Source: Niebla homalea | Taxonomy: Eukaryota > Ascomycota > Lecanoromycetes > Lecanorales > Ramalinaceae | Length of the DNA stretch: 64,000 nt | NCBI GenBank assembly: GCA_019925105.1 | Contig: JAHGAU010000020.1 | Location: 558,001 to 622,000 of the forward strand | Direction of reading: 5' to 3' | Shown: one piece after another, positions 24,621 to 36,930 of the stretch | Layout: every line of letters begins with the position of its first letter | Numbering within the stretch: the stretch's first letter is position 1 | Position numbers and translations under genes: made by a program | The notes under the pieces: generated by a model | What the model saw: only the letters and a program-made list of their open reading frames with translations | What the model was told of the DNA's origin: nothing | Databases searched by the model: none

Positions 24621-25849
24621 AAGTAAATATAATTATATTATAACTTAAATTTAAGTTTTTTTATAATATATAAGTCTTTTTTGGTTTTATTAACTTTTTT
24701 AAACGTTTTATTTATTATTATTCCGTGAAAACGGTTCCTTTAACGGAGCTATTAAAAAGGAGTATAAAGGGTATAAAGTACGGCCCGTTTACGTAACTTT
24801 TAATAACAGAATAAGCGTTTAAAGAGTTACGTAAAATATTTTTTAATATCCCAATTTTACGTTACTTTAATCCGAACCTTTAAATTAAAATTAAGATAAA
24901 TACGTTTAACTTTAATTTTATAAATATCTTATTTTAATTATATTAAAATAAATAATAATAATTTATCGCTTTTTAATCCCGTAAAATAACGGACGCGGAA
25001 CGTAATTATAAAATTTATAATTAAGAATTATTAATAATTATTATAGCTTTTAAATAATAACGTTATTACCTTAAAGATAATTTTTATATAATTAAGGTAT
25101 TAATTAATTATAATAATTTAAGAGGTTTTATAAGGGTTATTATTTTAAACGGTAAATAAGTACGATAAATAGTAAAGTTAATTTTATTTAACTTTATTAT
25201 TAAGTACCGATTGGGTATTTTTAATCCGGCGGATACGCTTAACCGATAACTTAATTACGTATTTATTAATATATTAATATTAAAGTTATTATTTACGCTA
25301 TAAAAAAAACTGGTAATTATAAAAAGTTTAATTAATTTTATATTCTAAAAAATCTTAAAAATCTACGGATAAATCTTAATTAATTAAAATAAGGCAATAT
25401 AAAAACGTAAAAATAACGTATATAAGTTATTAATAATTATTCTTTTTTTAAAAGAAACAATTTAGAATTTAATAATTAACGTTATTTAAGAAACGTACTT
25501 AAAATCGGTATATTATATAAAACGTAAAGACCCTTAAACTCTAAAAAAGGGTAATATTATGGGTACATAGGTTATATATATTTATAACGTAGTTAAAGAA
25601 TAGCTTAATTTTATTACTAGGATTATTAATTATAAACAGTTTATTCTACGTATTATTATCCGAGTTATAATAACGTATAAAACGGTATATAATCTTAAAA
25701 TTAAATCTATAATAAAACTTATTAAGGCGCTTTAAATTAAAGATGCCTTTATTTTAAACCGTAAAAGCGTTAAGTTTATAAATAAAGTACTTAAAAGAAC
25801 CGGTAAGTAAATATTTGACTTAATTAATTTTCTAAGATATAATAAGCGC

Positions 25850-26350
25850 TTATATATCCCTATTAAAGAGGTTATAAAAAAGGAGTTATTAAGACGATAT
25901 TATAACGATTCCGCCTTAGGATACTTTAAAAATAATTATATTAAAAAAGTCCTTAATAGATCCTATATTTAAGAAAATATAAATATAAATATTAAATTAT
26001 ACGTTAATTTATATAATATCTATTAAAGAGTTAAAGCTCTTAAATATAAGCTTTATAATAAACTAAATAATTTATTAATACCGTTATATTCTTTTTAAGA
26101 AATTATTATAAATTTTATTATAAATTTATTACTTAATAAATAATAAAATTACGTATATAATATAATCTTAATTATAATTAATTATTTAATTAAGAAATTA
26201 AAATTATTTCTTATAATTAAGAAAATTATTACTCCCGAGTTAATTAAACTTTTTTTAATATATATTCTGGGAGTATAAGGCTCCTGAGGGTATTATAACC
26301 GATTAAAGTTTACTTTTTATGAATTCTTATTAATTTAAAATATATAACGT
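25850..26350 (+). pseudogene. Ty3/gypsy integrase fragment of element E
   Basis: The plus strand reads KKELLRRYYNDSALGYFKNN near 25.88 kb, the relic of the integrase zinc-binding HxxxxAGHFG segment. Near 26.22 kb it reads ITPELIKLFLIYILGV, the relic of the TAEELAELFLxxVWGxHGxP core helix. Stops and frame noise are heavy between them. Confidence 0.65.
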
Positions 26351-28775
26351 AATATATACGTTCCATAGATTAAGTATTTCCTTTTATCTTTAAATAAATA
26401 ATTAAACGGAACAATAAAATTAAACTCTTAAGTATTACCTTAAAACGTATTATTATAAGAACTAAAACGATTAAACTTTAATATTAAAGATTATAGACTT
26501 TATTTATTTTATAAGTAATAATATTATAATTAATAAACCTTTATTAAAAGCCTTAATAAAATATTTTTTAACGTTTTAAAAGCGGGTTAATAACGAGTTA
26601 AATAAAATAAAAATCCCGGCCGTAACTAAAAGAGTTAAGGAGTTATTAACGGTTTAAAACGATATAATAAAGTATTAATAACGTATTAAGGAAGCGGAGA
26701 TAAAATCTTATAACCGTAAGTATAAAACTTAGAAATATAAAATTAAAGATATAATTATATTATTTATAAAAAATATTAAATAAAAACGATTAAATAAAAA
26801 CTTTTATATAAATTTATCGGCCCGTTTATAATTCTTAAATTAATTGGATATTAAACGTATCGCTTAACTTTATTATTTACCTATAGGATATATAATATAT
26901 TTTACGTATTTTTACTTAAACCATATAAAAAGTAATTTAAAATTAAAAATAATTATTTATTATCGGATTTTATCGATAATAAATTAAAATAAAAAATTAA
27001 AGAATTACTTAATTATAATAAGATTAATAAGGAATTATATTATAAAATTAAATAGAAATAGTTTTTAATTATTTATAATAAATAAATTTTAATAAAGAAT
27101 TTAAAATATATGAAAAAGCTATAAAGTATATTTAATAAGAAATATAAATAATTATAATATAAAGTATAAAACATATAGTTTAAATATAAGGTATTTAATT
27201 TTATTATAAAGATAAGCTTTAATATAAGTATAAGAATATTATTATTTATATATATATATTAAATATTATTAACTCGTAATCCTTTAAACTTATTATCCTT
27301 TATATTCCTTTATTACGATTTACTTATTATTTATTTAAACCTTATATAAGAATTAATATTTAAACTTATAATCTTTTTACGGTAAAAACGTACTTTAGTT
27401 AATTAAATAATTTATAATATTATATAATGCGGAATAAGTGTACTTAAGAAGTTATTATTTTATAAAACGATTTATAGTTAAAAGCTTATTAATACTTTTA
27501 AGTATAAACGCTTATAACCCGTTAAAAAATTATAAAGGGTTTAACGTAATATAAGGAAATCGGGCTATAATAAGCTTATTAAAGGAATAACGGAAGATAT
27601 TAAAGAAATCTTAAAGTTAATTAATAAACGTAAAGTTTATAAAATAAATATTAAAAATAAATAAAATATTAATAAAATAAAAGTATATTATACGGGCGAT
27701 CCGTTAACATTTATAACGGATAAGTTATATTTAAAGAAAAGATTCTTACGTATTAATCGGTTAAACTTTATATTAAAATTTAAAGATTAAAGTAAATTAA
27801 GCTTAAATTATAACGTAATTAATAATATATAAATTACGATAAAAATACGCTTATAATAAAACGATTTAAGTTAATTAATTATTTAAATATAAAAGCCATA
27901 CGACCAGTATTATTAATTATATTATATTTATATTTAATTAATATTAATACTTTAATAATATTTTATTAAAAAAGCTTTATTTTATAATAATTAAGAAACG
28001 TAAGAACTTTATATAATATTTAATAAAGTTTATTTATATATTCTTATATTATTTTTTATCTTCCTTAAATATTAAAGTAAATTAACGGTAATATAAAAAT
28101 ATACAATTTATTTAAGCGTTTAACTCGGGTGGAATTTAAATATACGTTTAGCCTACGTAATAACTACGTTACGTAAAAATAATAAAATTAAAAATATATA
28201 GTTTTATATAACGTTTTTCCAGCTGAATAACGGGAATACTTTATTAATCTTAACCCTTTTTTATTGATTTTAATATTATATAACTTATATAAGGGTTTAT
28301 AAAAGTAATAAATATATTATAAATAATACTTTTTATTAAGCGTTACTTATATAATATAAATAAATTTCATAAGCAATTTATTTAATAACCGTAAAAATAA
28401 CTTAACCGGAAGTTAAATAAATTAAAAGAAGTTATTAATAAATAATTCTAATATAATTATATAACTTAAACGTAAATCGGTTACGACTTAAATATTATTA
28501 TATAGTAAAAAGAATAAAATACGCGTTTAAAAGAGTATATATATTATTATAAGTTTAAAGTATTCTTATTTATAAATATAAAGACTTTTACCGGGTAATA
28601 CTAATATTATTAACGGTAAGAATTAAGCGAATACGCTATATACCCGTATCGTAAAGCTTATAAATTCTTTTCCTTTTTTTTCTTATTAAGTTTTTTAAAG
28701 GTTTTTAATAAGTTACTTTCAGGTTATAACTAAAAGCTATAGCTTTAAGGATAAAGTATTAAGGAAAGGAAATAT

Positions 28776-28986
28776 TATTATAGTAAGAAATAATATAAAG
28801 GTTAATATTTACCTCGTAACCTTAACGTAACTGGGCCACAGGAATACTTAACACCTATCCTTCCCACTTTTCCTTTTACTTCTTTAATAATTAATCTACT
28901 TATTAAATATACTATTTATTAAGGCTATATATATATTTCATATTACTATACTACCCTCAAGCTTTAGGCATACGTCGGGCTTAATA
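28776..28986 (+). repeat. 3' LTR of element E
   Basis: 211-bp direct repeat of 21556-21766. The first third is mutated (TATTATAGTAAGAAATAAT), while the last third keeps CCCTCAAGCTTTAGGCATACG. Confidence 0.9.
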
Positions 28987-28991
28987 GTATT

Positions 28992-31000
28992 ATAACTTTA
29001 ATTATTTCCCCGTATACGTTATATTATATTACCCTTAAAAGCGTAAACATAATAAATATTAATATTTATCGGGCTTTTTTTATTAACTTTTATTTATATA
29101 AACGGTTTTTCCTTAAGGTTAAGTATTATTTATTTTAATTTTCTTATTATAATAGTAATTTTAATTAAGCGGCCGGCCTTAAAAGTTAATATTATTATAA
29201 GCTTTTTCTTTTTTACGTTATCGGTTATTACGTTTTACCCTTTTTTATTTAATAGGCTCCGTTTACGTTTTAAGACCGTTTTTAATTACTTTATTAATTT
29301 AAATTTATATAAGTTATAACGTTAAACCTTAACCGCTATCTTAATTTCTTTACGTTAAGTCTCCTTTATTCTTATTATATATTATAAATCTTACGTTAAG
29401 TAATTATTATTACCGTATATTATGTATTTCGGCGTATTTTTTATTAGGTTTTTTATTATTAAGTTAGCGTATTTATATATATTATACTTTTTAATATATA
29501 TTATATACTTTATATTATTAAGGTATTTTATAATAATATATCCGTATTTTTAATATTTAAAATATTAATAAATATCTGCTATCCGGTTTTAAGGTTTTAT
29601 TAATTTAAAAGATTTACCCTTTATTACCTTTTTATTAAAGATATCGTCGTATATTTTTATTAACGTTACGCTTAAGATAACCGTAAAATATCTTTTTATA
29701 TAATTAAAAGTATTTAACCTTTTTATTATAAAAAGGAAATTATAATCGATAATTTTTAACTTAAGGTAAAAAACTATATTCTCCTTTTTTATCCGTTTTA
29801 AGGTGGCTTTTCCTTTTTCCCCCGTAAATTTTATTAGGTATATCCTATTTACCGCAATAATGAAAGATTATTTTAATATTTTTACCGTTTTATATTCCTT
29901 TTTACCGGTTTATCTTTTTAATTTCTTTAACTTTTTTTTTATTTTTAATAAGGTTATATCAAGGAAAATATTTTTACTTTATAGTTTATATATTATAATA
30001 ATTTATTCTATTAATAACTTTCTTATTACCTTAAACGCTTTTATTAATTATAGCGGGTTCATTTTTACCATTATACTTTTTTCTTTTTTACCCGATAATT
30101 ATATAATTATTATTTTTATTTTTTTTAACGTTATTATTTTTTTTCCCGCTTTTATTTCCTTTATTATTAACGTTAATACTGCTTTTATAATTTTTATTAT
30201 TTAATTTATTTTTATTCTTTTCCTTAAAATCTCCTTTTATTATTCCTTTATTTTATACGTATCCTTTTTATTTTTTTTCATTTCCGTTCGCCGGTATTTT
30301 TATTACCGCTTTTTAAGTTCTACGTAACCTTTTTAATTCCCTTAAATTTTTTCCTATATTTACGTAAAAGTTTCTTATTCCCCATAACCTGATTTATAGT
30401 ATTGGTTAAATCTTTAACGTAATATCCTTTTATATAATTATAAGGAAGCTTTTTAACGTTTTTATTATTTTTTCTTTTTTTACTTTTTCTTTACGTATTT
30501 AATAATTACCTTTTTTCGTAATTTATTTTTATTTACCTGGCATTTTTTTATTTTTACTTAGCTTTTTCTTAATTTATATATATTTAATAAGGCCTTTTAT
30601 ATCTTTATTTACCCTTTATCCGTCCCCGTATACCGTCCTTATCCTTTTTACCCTTTATTTATTACCTTTTATAATAATACCTTTACGCGTTATATATATC
30701 CCTTTATGCGTATCTCGTTAATTATAAACTCCCTATTTAATTTAAGGCCTTTTTATCTTATATTTATCGCGTTATTTATATGACTTATTATCGTTTTTAT
30801 TAACTTAAGCCGTTTACCCTTCCTCCCTTTTTATTTTTACTATTATTCCGCTTCTGCTTATTATATTTAAGGTATTATCCTTATTATTACTTAGGCTATA
30901 TACGCGTATATCGTTTCTGACCTTTAGGGTCCCGTTGTTCGTCGCCATTTTGCCCTTAATATTATAAAAACCTTAAATATTACAGAAAAAATAAAACTTA
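28992..31000 (-). pseudogene. LINE ORF1 (gag-like) region, RIP-broken
   Basis: This stretch lies upstream, on the minus strand, of the LINE endonuclease once element E is removed, so it should contain ORF1. A start codon at 30948-30946 gives MATNNGTLKVRNDIRVYSLS with little damage at first. After about 45 codons stops become frequent. No zinc knuckle could be confirmed. The LINE 5' end should lie slightly above 30950, where copia sequence begins. Confidence 0.5.
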
Positions 31001-31049
31001 GGCTTTATTTTTTTTATATAATGGTATTTATATATACTTTTTATAAGTT

Positions 31050-31882
31050 TATTATTCTTATATATATTATAAAAAAAGTTTTTTAAGGTTAATATTTTTA
31101 ATATTTTTAATACCGTTTTATATATAATATATAACTTAATTATACTTAAATAACTTAAATAATTATAAATAATTATAAAGAGCTTATTATTATCTTTTTT
31201 ACGTCTTTAAGTAATTTTATTATTATTATATTTAACTTTTTATTATTATTCTTATTTTTTTTACTTTATATTTTATAAAATATAAGATTTAAGTTTTCTT
31301 TATTAATTATTAACGTAACTTTTTTCCGGATATATATAAATAAATAAAGTTTTTTATACTGGTACTTTACCGTAATAAGTTAATTTCCCCGCGTAATCCT
31401 TATTTTACGTCCGTTAAAAGTAATATTTATGTTTTTATCCTTTAAGGTTAAAATAAATAAAAGGTTAAATCCTAAATAAAAAACCTATAATACGTTTTAA
31501 ATAATACGGTTTTAACCGTTTATCTCGATTATTACGTTATTACGTTTAAGTAAGTCTAAGGAGCTTTTATCCCTTATAATTACCCTTATAGTTTTTTCCT
31601 TAAAACTCCGAAATATACCTTTTCTTATATATATATATATCTCGTAATACCGGAGTTTATCGTTTAAAGTATCTTTTTATTTTTAAACGGTATATTTTAG
31701 CTTATTTTACTTGGGGAGTTACCTTTTATTATTATTAAAACGTAATTATCGTTATTAATATTTACGGATTTTATAAGGTTTAGGCTTTTATTATTTTAAA
31801 AAAAGTCGTTATTTTTCTATATTTATTTTATAATTTAATTATATAGATTACTTTTAAGTAAACAATTTTCTTTATTATTTAT
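31050..31882 (-). pseudogene. Copia protease / GAG-pre-integrase fragment of element H
   Basis: The minus strand reads INSGITRYIYI near 31.66 kb (degraded DSGATxHI protease site). Further on it reads FGVLRKKL, NVL*VFYLGFNLLFILTL, INITFNGRKIRITRGN and YQYKKLYLF. This matches the copia segment NVLYVPGLGxNLLSVSxL followed by the GAG_pre-integrase domain. It lies between the gag fragment at 34.0-34.9 kb and the RT fragments at 3-6 kb, in the expected order for a minus-strand element. Confidence 0.75.
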
Positions 31883-32128
31883 TGTCACGAGAATGCGGTA
31901 TGCATGGTGATAAAGTAATAAATGTATGAATCATGCATAGCTATCTAGCTATATGGGTGCAATATGAGTGTGCGCATGCGGTATACATGGTGATAAAGTA
32001 ATAAATATATGAATAATACATAGCTATCTAGCTATGTGGGTACAATATAAGTGTGCGCATGCCAAGCAATCGGAATAAGGTAAGCCCGGTCCGTGTTAAG
32101 GAATCCTCCTATAGTCTATACTGTAATA
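31883..32128 (-). repeat. Left LTR of element C, with internal tandem duplication
   Basis: 246 bp from TGTCACGAGAATGCGG to CTGTAATA. A unit of 83 bp (start GCGGTATGCATGG at 31895, repeated from 31978 as GCGGTATACATGG) occurs twice. The first unit is nearly free of RIP. Confidence 0.85.
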
Positions 32129-33164
32129 ATATGCTTATAAAAAGGAGAAAAAAGCGACGTTTACGTCGTATTATATTTATTATAAAATACTATAGTTATT
32201 AATATACTTAATAATAAAAATAACCGAAAAGAAGCTTTAAATATATAAATTTTATTAATTAAATATATAATTATTAAGAAATAAAGGGTAATAAAATTAT
32301 ATATTAAAAAAAATTGAAAAAAAGTATAAGCCAAGTAATTATCGTAATCTACCCGGGATATAATCGTAATTTTTAATTAAGTTGAAAAGCTTAAAAATGC
32401 GATTTCTAAGGTATTCTTAAGTTATATATTAAAGGTTATTATTTAAATAATTTATAAGTACGTTAACGATAATTTTATTTATTAATAAAATCGTAACTTT
32501 TTTAATAAATATTATTAAAGTTAACTTTAATATATTTAAGGACGTTATTATTGAGGATATAAAGGAATAAACTAAAGTTATTATTATTGATTTCGGCTTA
32601 ATATATTAACGTATTTACGTAATTTACGGTAAAGAGTTTTTAATTTAAATAAAGGCCTTAATTTAAGTAATTATTACGGGGTAAATAAGGATATTAATTA
32701 TAATTAAATTATTTATTATAATTATAATTATTATTAGCTTATTAAGTATAAAATAATAAAGTCGATAATATCGATTAAAAGTAAATAAATTTATTATAAA
32801 TACGGTATTATTTATATTATATTATTTACCGGATCTATATTTAAAATATAAAGTAATTTATATTACTATCGCTATTAAGGAAGGGTAAATTATTCTATAA
32901 TAATAATTTAAATTTAATAAAAATTAATTATAAGTTACCCTTTTAATTTAATCGTTAAATAAGAGTTATAACTTAATTAATAAAGGCTATTATAGGCTTT
33001 TTATTTATAGTATTTTTACGTATATATTATATTTAATTTAGTTAATTAAGGGTTTAATACTCCGGTATCTTAGATTAAAAAATAAGGAAATTATAAAGGG
33101 GAGTTATTAACTTAATAATAAACGTTAAATCCTTATAGCTATTACTTAAAAGTTTAGATATCTA

Positions 33165-33395
33165 TTAATTATAAGCCTTATTTAATTTTATTAGGTTTAT
33201 AAAGTTAAAGACTATATAATCTTTAATAAGCTTATTACTTTTTACTTTAATAAAGATCTTAATTTTATTAATAAAAATATAAACGTTATTAATACCTTTA
33301 AAATATCTAAGCTTTTTAATACGGAAATAATCCTTTTTTAAGGTTATTAATATAAATATAATTATCTTTTTTAACTTTAATTTAATTAACAACAA
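33165..33395 (-). pseudogene. Gag-like protein remnant of element C
   Basis: An open frame of 76 codons on the minus strand reads KKDYFRIKKLRYFKGINNVYIF, followed by VFNFINLIKLNKAYN. It aligns with the gag-like frames of elements A and B. The open frame survives by chance; it lacks the rest of the protein. Confidence 0.55.
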
Positions 33396-33846
33396 AAACT
33401 TTTATTAATATCTTTTTTATTTTCGTTCCTTTAAAGGTAAGCGTTTAATTTTAAGTTTAATTACTTTGTTAATAAGCTTTTTATTGGTTTATTTAAATAT
33501 ATTAAATCTTTTCTTAAAGCTTAAAGTAAAACGCTTAAGTATAGTTTTAAGGTTATTATTAATAAAACTTATTTTTAAAGGTTTCTTTTTTTTAAGCTTT
33601 TAAGGTTTTAAAGTAAATTACGGTATTTATTTAAAGTAAATAATACGGTTTTACTTATTATTTAATATAAAACGATATAAGGATAACGTGAAAAAGCCTT
33701 TTAAAGGGATTAATAAATTAAGTATTAAAAAAGTACGTTTAACGTGGTTATTATAAAAGTTATAATATAATTAAACCGATTACGGTATATTAACGGTTAT
33801 ATTAAAGCTATAAGAACGTTTAAATTATTAAGCTATTGCTACTATT

Positions 33847-34009
33847 TATTATAAGAATACGGTATATATAGTAATAAAGTAATAAATATATAAATAATAC
33901 ATAACTATTTAACTATGTAAGTATAATATAAGTATACGTATACCAAGCAATCGGAACAAGGTAAACCCGGTCCGTGCCAAGGAATCTTCCCATGGTCCAT
34001 ACCGTGACA
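33847..34009 (-). repeat. Right LTR of element C
   Basis: 163 bp, single-unit version of 31883-32128. It ends with the unmutated CCATGGTCCATACCGTGACA. Confidence 0.85.
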
Positions 34010-34014
34010 TTTAT

Positions 34015-34898
34015 ATCCTTTATTATAGTAATGTTTTTTACCTTATCGTTACCGTTATAAAGATTAGGATTACTTAAATTTATTATAACGATATTATTAT
34101 TAAGCTTATATAAAATTAAATTATATAAATTTTTATTATTTTGATAGTTTTTTAAAGGCTTATTAAGGCTATTCCGTTCTTTATTAAGAAAATAATGAAA
34201 TCGTTATTATTATTAATAAGTATAATATTAACTCCTTAATATTATTCTCTTTTTTATTAATAATAATAAAGCCTAATTCTTTAAATTCTTTATTATTTTT
34301 AATTATAACCTTTTTAATTTATTGAAATTTAAATTAAGCCGTTCGTTTTTCAGGTTTCTTTATTTTCTTAATTTTATCTTTATTAATTTTTTATTATCTT
34401 TATTATTTATTTTTATGCTTTTTTTATTATAGTTTTTAATTATATAACTTATTTTTTAATAATTATAATATTTTATTACGCGGCGGGGTTTAATAATATC
34501 CTTTTTACTTACCTTTATTATTATAGTATTAATAGTTTATTTTTTAGCCGTATTAATCTCGATTATTTTAAGTCTTTAAATAAATCTTTTATTATTAAAT
34601 ATATCCTTATCGTTCTTAAACCGGTATATAATAAGATTAAATTTATATACTTCTTAAAATAAGTTTATAATTGCGAAACTTAAATAAATATTATTTAATA
34701 TAATAACCTTATTAATTTAATTTTTTCTATTTATTTACATTCTTTATAAATATAATAAGTTTATTTATATTATTATCCTTTTAAGCTTTTATAATAAGGA
34801 TTTTTATTGATAAGGGGATTAATTTTCCTTTATTTTTTATAAAATAAATTTTATTTTAAATTAAGTAAATCTAAAATAATATAACGTCCTTATTTATT
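34015..34898 (-). pseudogene. Copia gag fragment of element H with degraded zinc knuckle
   Basis: Near 34.43 kb the minus strand reads YYNYLKNKLYN*KL followed by KKHKNK. That is what a CCHC knuckle (CYNCxKxGHxxKxC) becomes when Cys, Gly and His codons suffer G-to-A and C-to-T changes. The segment lies between elements C and D and upstream of the protease fragment, as expected. The identification is by position plus this one motif. Confidence 0.55.
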
Positions 34899-35070
34899 TG
34901 TCAGGTACTAAAGGTACTGAGGTAAAATGTGGGTGTAATATGTATGATGAGTGTCTACCTAGCTATGAAGGTGGTAGATATAAGTGTGCGCGCCAAGCAT
35001 GGACGCCCGCTATACCCCTTTGGGCCTTAGTGCCCGACAAGCTCTTGGTATACGTACGTTACACATAACA
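34899..35070 (-). repeat. Left LTR of element D
   Basis: 172 bp from TGTCAGGTACTAAAGG to ACACATAACA. It includes the CCCTTTGGGCCTTAGTGCC block shared with 36978-36996. Confidence 0.85.
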
Positions 35071-35493
35071 AATATACCACAAAAAGAAAGACCGCAACGC
35101 CCTCGTTGCGACGGTGAGGTTGAAGTCTTCATAAAAGAAAGCGGTTCCGGGGCCAGGGATTAAGTATATCTAGCGCCGAGTATACTGAGGAAGTAAAGAG
35201 AAGTGGTAGTGGTTAAGCATTAAGGCCGGTTGCTGAGGGAAAGTTGAAAAATCGAAAAACCGCAAGCCGGGAATTATCGTGAGTTACCCGGGACATAGTC
35301 GTGGATTTAACTATTTTGTAAATAAGCTGAATCGCTTAAATCCGTAATCTCCGTAGTTTTACCGAGTCGGGTCTTACTTGGCCTTAAGCCGTATAAAGTA
35401 AATAATCCTTATAAGTATAATAAGGCTTTAGCTATTATTTAGTTAATTTATAAGTGCCTCTTTTAAAGGAATACTTATTTAAGCCTTGATATT

Positions 35494-35982
35494 TTAAACC
35501 TTCCGTACGACGTCCGTTATAATACGGGTAGTAACCTTGCGGAGATCTTTACTATCGTCTTTAATAGTACTTCTATGGTTGTCCACTATAGATGTATATG
35601 ACTTGGCTAAGGGCTCTTTCTTGTACGATGGCTTTTGTGATGGAGGTAATGGAGCAAATTTGCGGTAGAGGTCTTTAAGTGTCATGGTAGGTAAGACCCG
35701 TGGTAGTGACACTTTGACTGAGGGTGTCGGTTTGGTGAGAGATTTGAGAGGTGTAAATCTCATGTAAAGGTCATAGATGGTGAGGTAGGGTTTGGGTGAG
35801 AAGTAGCTTGCTGGTGAGCTCGCTGATGAAGGTATTGGTGATGAAGTTCTGGATCTTGCAGGTAAGGTTTGAGGAGTTGATCGAGTTGATCCAGTCGATT
35901 TGAGAGCTAATGAATATGACAGTGTCGAGGATGAAGTGATTGAGCCAGCTGAGGCTGTTGATACAGATGATAGTGAAGACAT
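35494..35982 (-). CDS. Ser/Thr/Pro-rich 162-residue open frame in element D
   Basis: An uninterrupted minus-strand frame encodes 162 residues. The first about 60 residues are almost only Ser, Thr, Ala and Pro. Residues about 60-125 hold two related units, SYFSPKPYLTIYDLYMRFTP and LPTMTLKDLYRKFAPLPPS (shared pattern LT(I/L)xDLYxxFxPL). The basic C-terminus ends DVVRKV. I do not recognise a domain. The position inside an LTR element of the gag-only family suggests a gag N-terminal region or a captured sequence. It has no signal peptide or membrane segment. It lacks RIP stops although the surrounding element is mutated, which suggests recent origin, gene conversion or protection. Whether it is expressed is unknown. 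Confidence 0.45.
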   Translation of the reverse strand: MSSLSSVSTASAGSITSSSTLSYSLALKSTGSTRSTPQTLPARSRTSSPIPSSASSPASYFSPKPYLTIYDLYMRFTPLKSLTKPTPSVKVSLPRVLPTMTLKDLYRKFAPLPPSQKPSYKKEPLAKSYTSIVDNHRSTIKDDSKDLRKVTTRIITDVVRKV

Positions 35983-36164
35983 AACGGTAAGATGTCTAGT
36001 GAAAGACTCCGGTAATGAGGTATTAGGTGGTGAACGGGCTCACTTACTCCATCTGTAAGAGAACAGGAGGGTAGAGGTGTAACAGATCTGCATCAAGAGC
36101 ACAGTGAGGTGACTGTCGCTATTGCTACCATTTGTCAGGTACTATGAGTACTGTGTTAAAAATT

Positions 36165-36165
36165 G

Positions 36166-36210
<45 letters not shown>

Positions 36211-36930
36211 GGTAGGGTTTGGGTGAGAAGTAGCTTGGTAGCAATAGCTGAGTTTCGATTCTACTCATGTCGTCATACATGAGAGGGACCATGGACATAC
36301 CCTCACCGAACCACCGGCAGACTGTGGTACACACAAAGCACCTAGCTTAATGAACTACCGACTTCCAGGCACCCTTCAGTTGACGGACCATATGCTGTGC
36401 GCAATACCTGTACCTGGAGTAATAACCCAGTGGATAATTCGCTCTCCTGCAGCAACTCCTCACTTTCGAAGACTTATGGACACGGCAGTCAGCCACCAAC
36501 CCACCTCCGGACACAGTGCTCATGACGAGCAATAAAGACTTCATATTAAAGGTCGACAGGGACAAGTCAGGCAAATGACGGGTAGAGAGCCACAGGGTCG
36601 GCACAAAGACCTTACCACCACATGCCTCACGGTCGGCACAAAGACCTCACAACACCTACACGCCATAAGGTCAGCACAAAGACCTCACCACCACATGCTC
36701 CACGGTCAGCACAAAGACCACATAGGGAGCACATACCATTGCAACGGCAATCACCAAACGAGTTATCACTCAGTCCACAGTGCGTGACACTCACGGCTTA
36801 GCTAGCCAAGCAACAAAAGCAAAGAGCATGGACACAAGTAAGGGTAACAAGGACAAACACTCACCCGGCAAAACCACGGACATCTCGTTTTTGAACGATT
36901 CAGCTCAATCCCAATCGCTCAAATCCGTGA
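36165..36930. other. About 770-bp unique insert with a 42-base poly-T run
   Basis: Ordinary-GC sequence inside the right LTR of element D. It begins with 42 consecutive T (36168-36209). Next comes a 26-bp copy of sequence also present at about 35787-35812 (core GGGTTTGGGTGAGAAGTAGC). Small open frames exist on both strands (for example 36350-36535 plus and 36780-36992 plus) but none shows a recognisable domain. Read on the minus strand, the poly-T would be a poly-A at the 3' end, as in a reverse-transcribed insertion. Confidence 0.5.
36596..36720 (+). repeat. Imperfect tandem repeat, unit about 36-39 bp
   Basis: Four occurrences of GGTC(G/A)GCACAAAGACC begin at about 36597, 36630, 36669 and 36704. 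Two are followed by ACCACCACATGC variants. The units are free of RIP. Confidence 0.7.

Larger units (their letters stand above)
21556..28986 (+). mobile_element. Element E: full-length Ty3/gypsy retrotransposon, RIP-mutated
   Basis: LTRs 21556-21766 and 28776-28986 are 211 bp each, flanked by a perfect GTATT duplication (21551-21555 and 28987-28991). Total length is 7431 bp. Pol is readable on the plus strand: a protease-RT connection from 23.8 kb, RT at about 24.06-24.62 kb and integrase around 25.85-26.35 kb. It sits in the LINE between its ORF1 and endonuclease regions. Confidence 0.9.
31883..34009 (-). mobile_element. Element C: short gag-only LTR retroelement
   Basis: LTRs 31883-32128 (246 bp, containing an 83-bp tandem duplication) and 33847-34009 (163 bp) are flanked by a perfect TTTAT duplication (31878-31882 and 34010-34014). 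The gag-like remnant on the minus strand (33165-33395) matches those of A and B. No pol domain is visible. Confidence 0.85.

Noticed and set aside
29803..30204. 133-codon plus-strand open frame, very hydrophobic
   Set aside because: It is made of Phe, Ile, Leu and Tyr codons from AT-rich DNA and lies antisense to the LINE ORF1 region. No motif.
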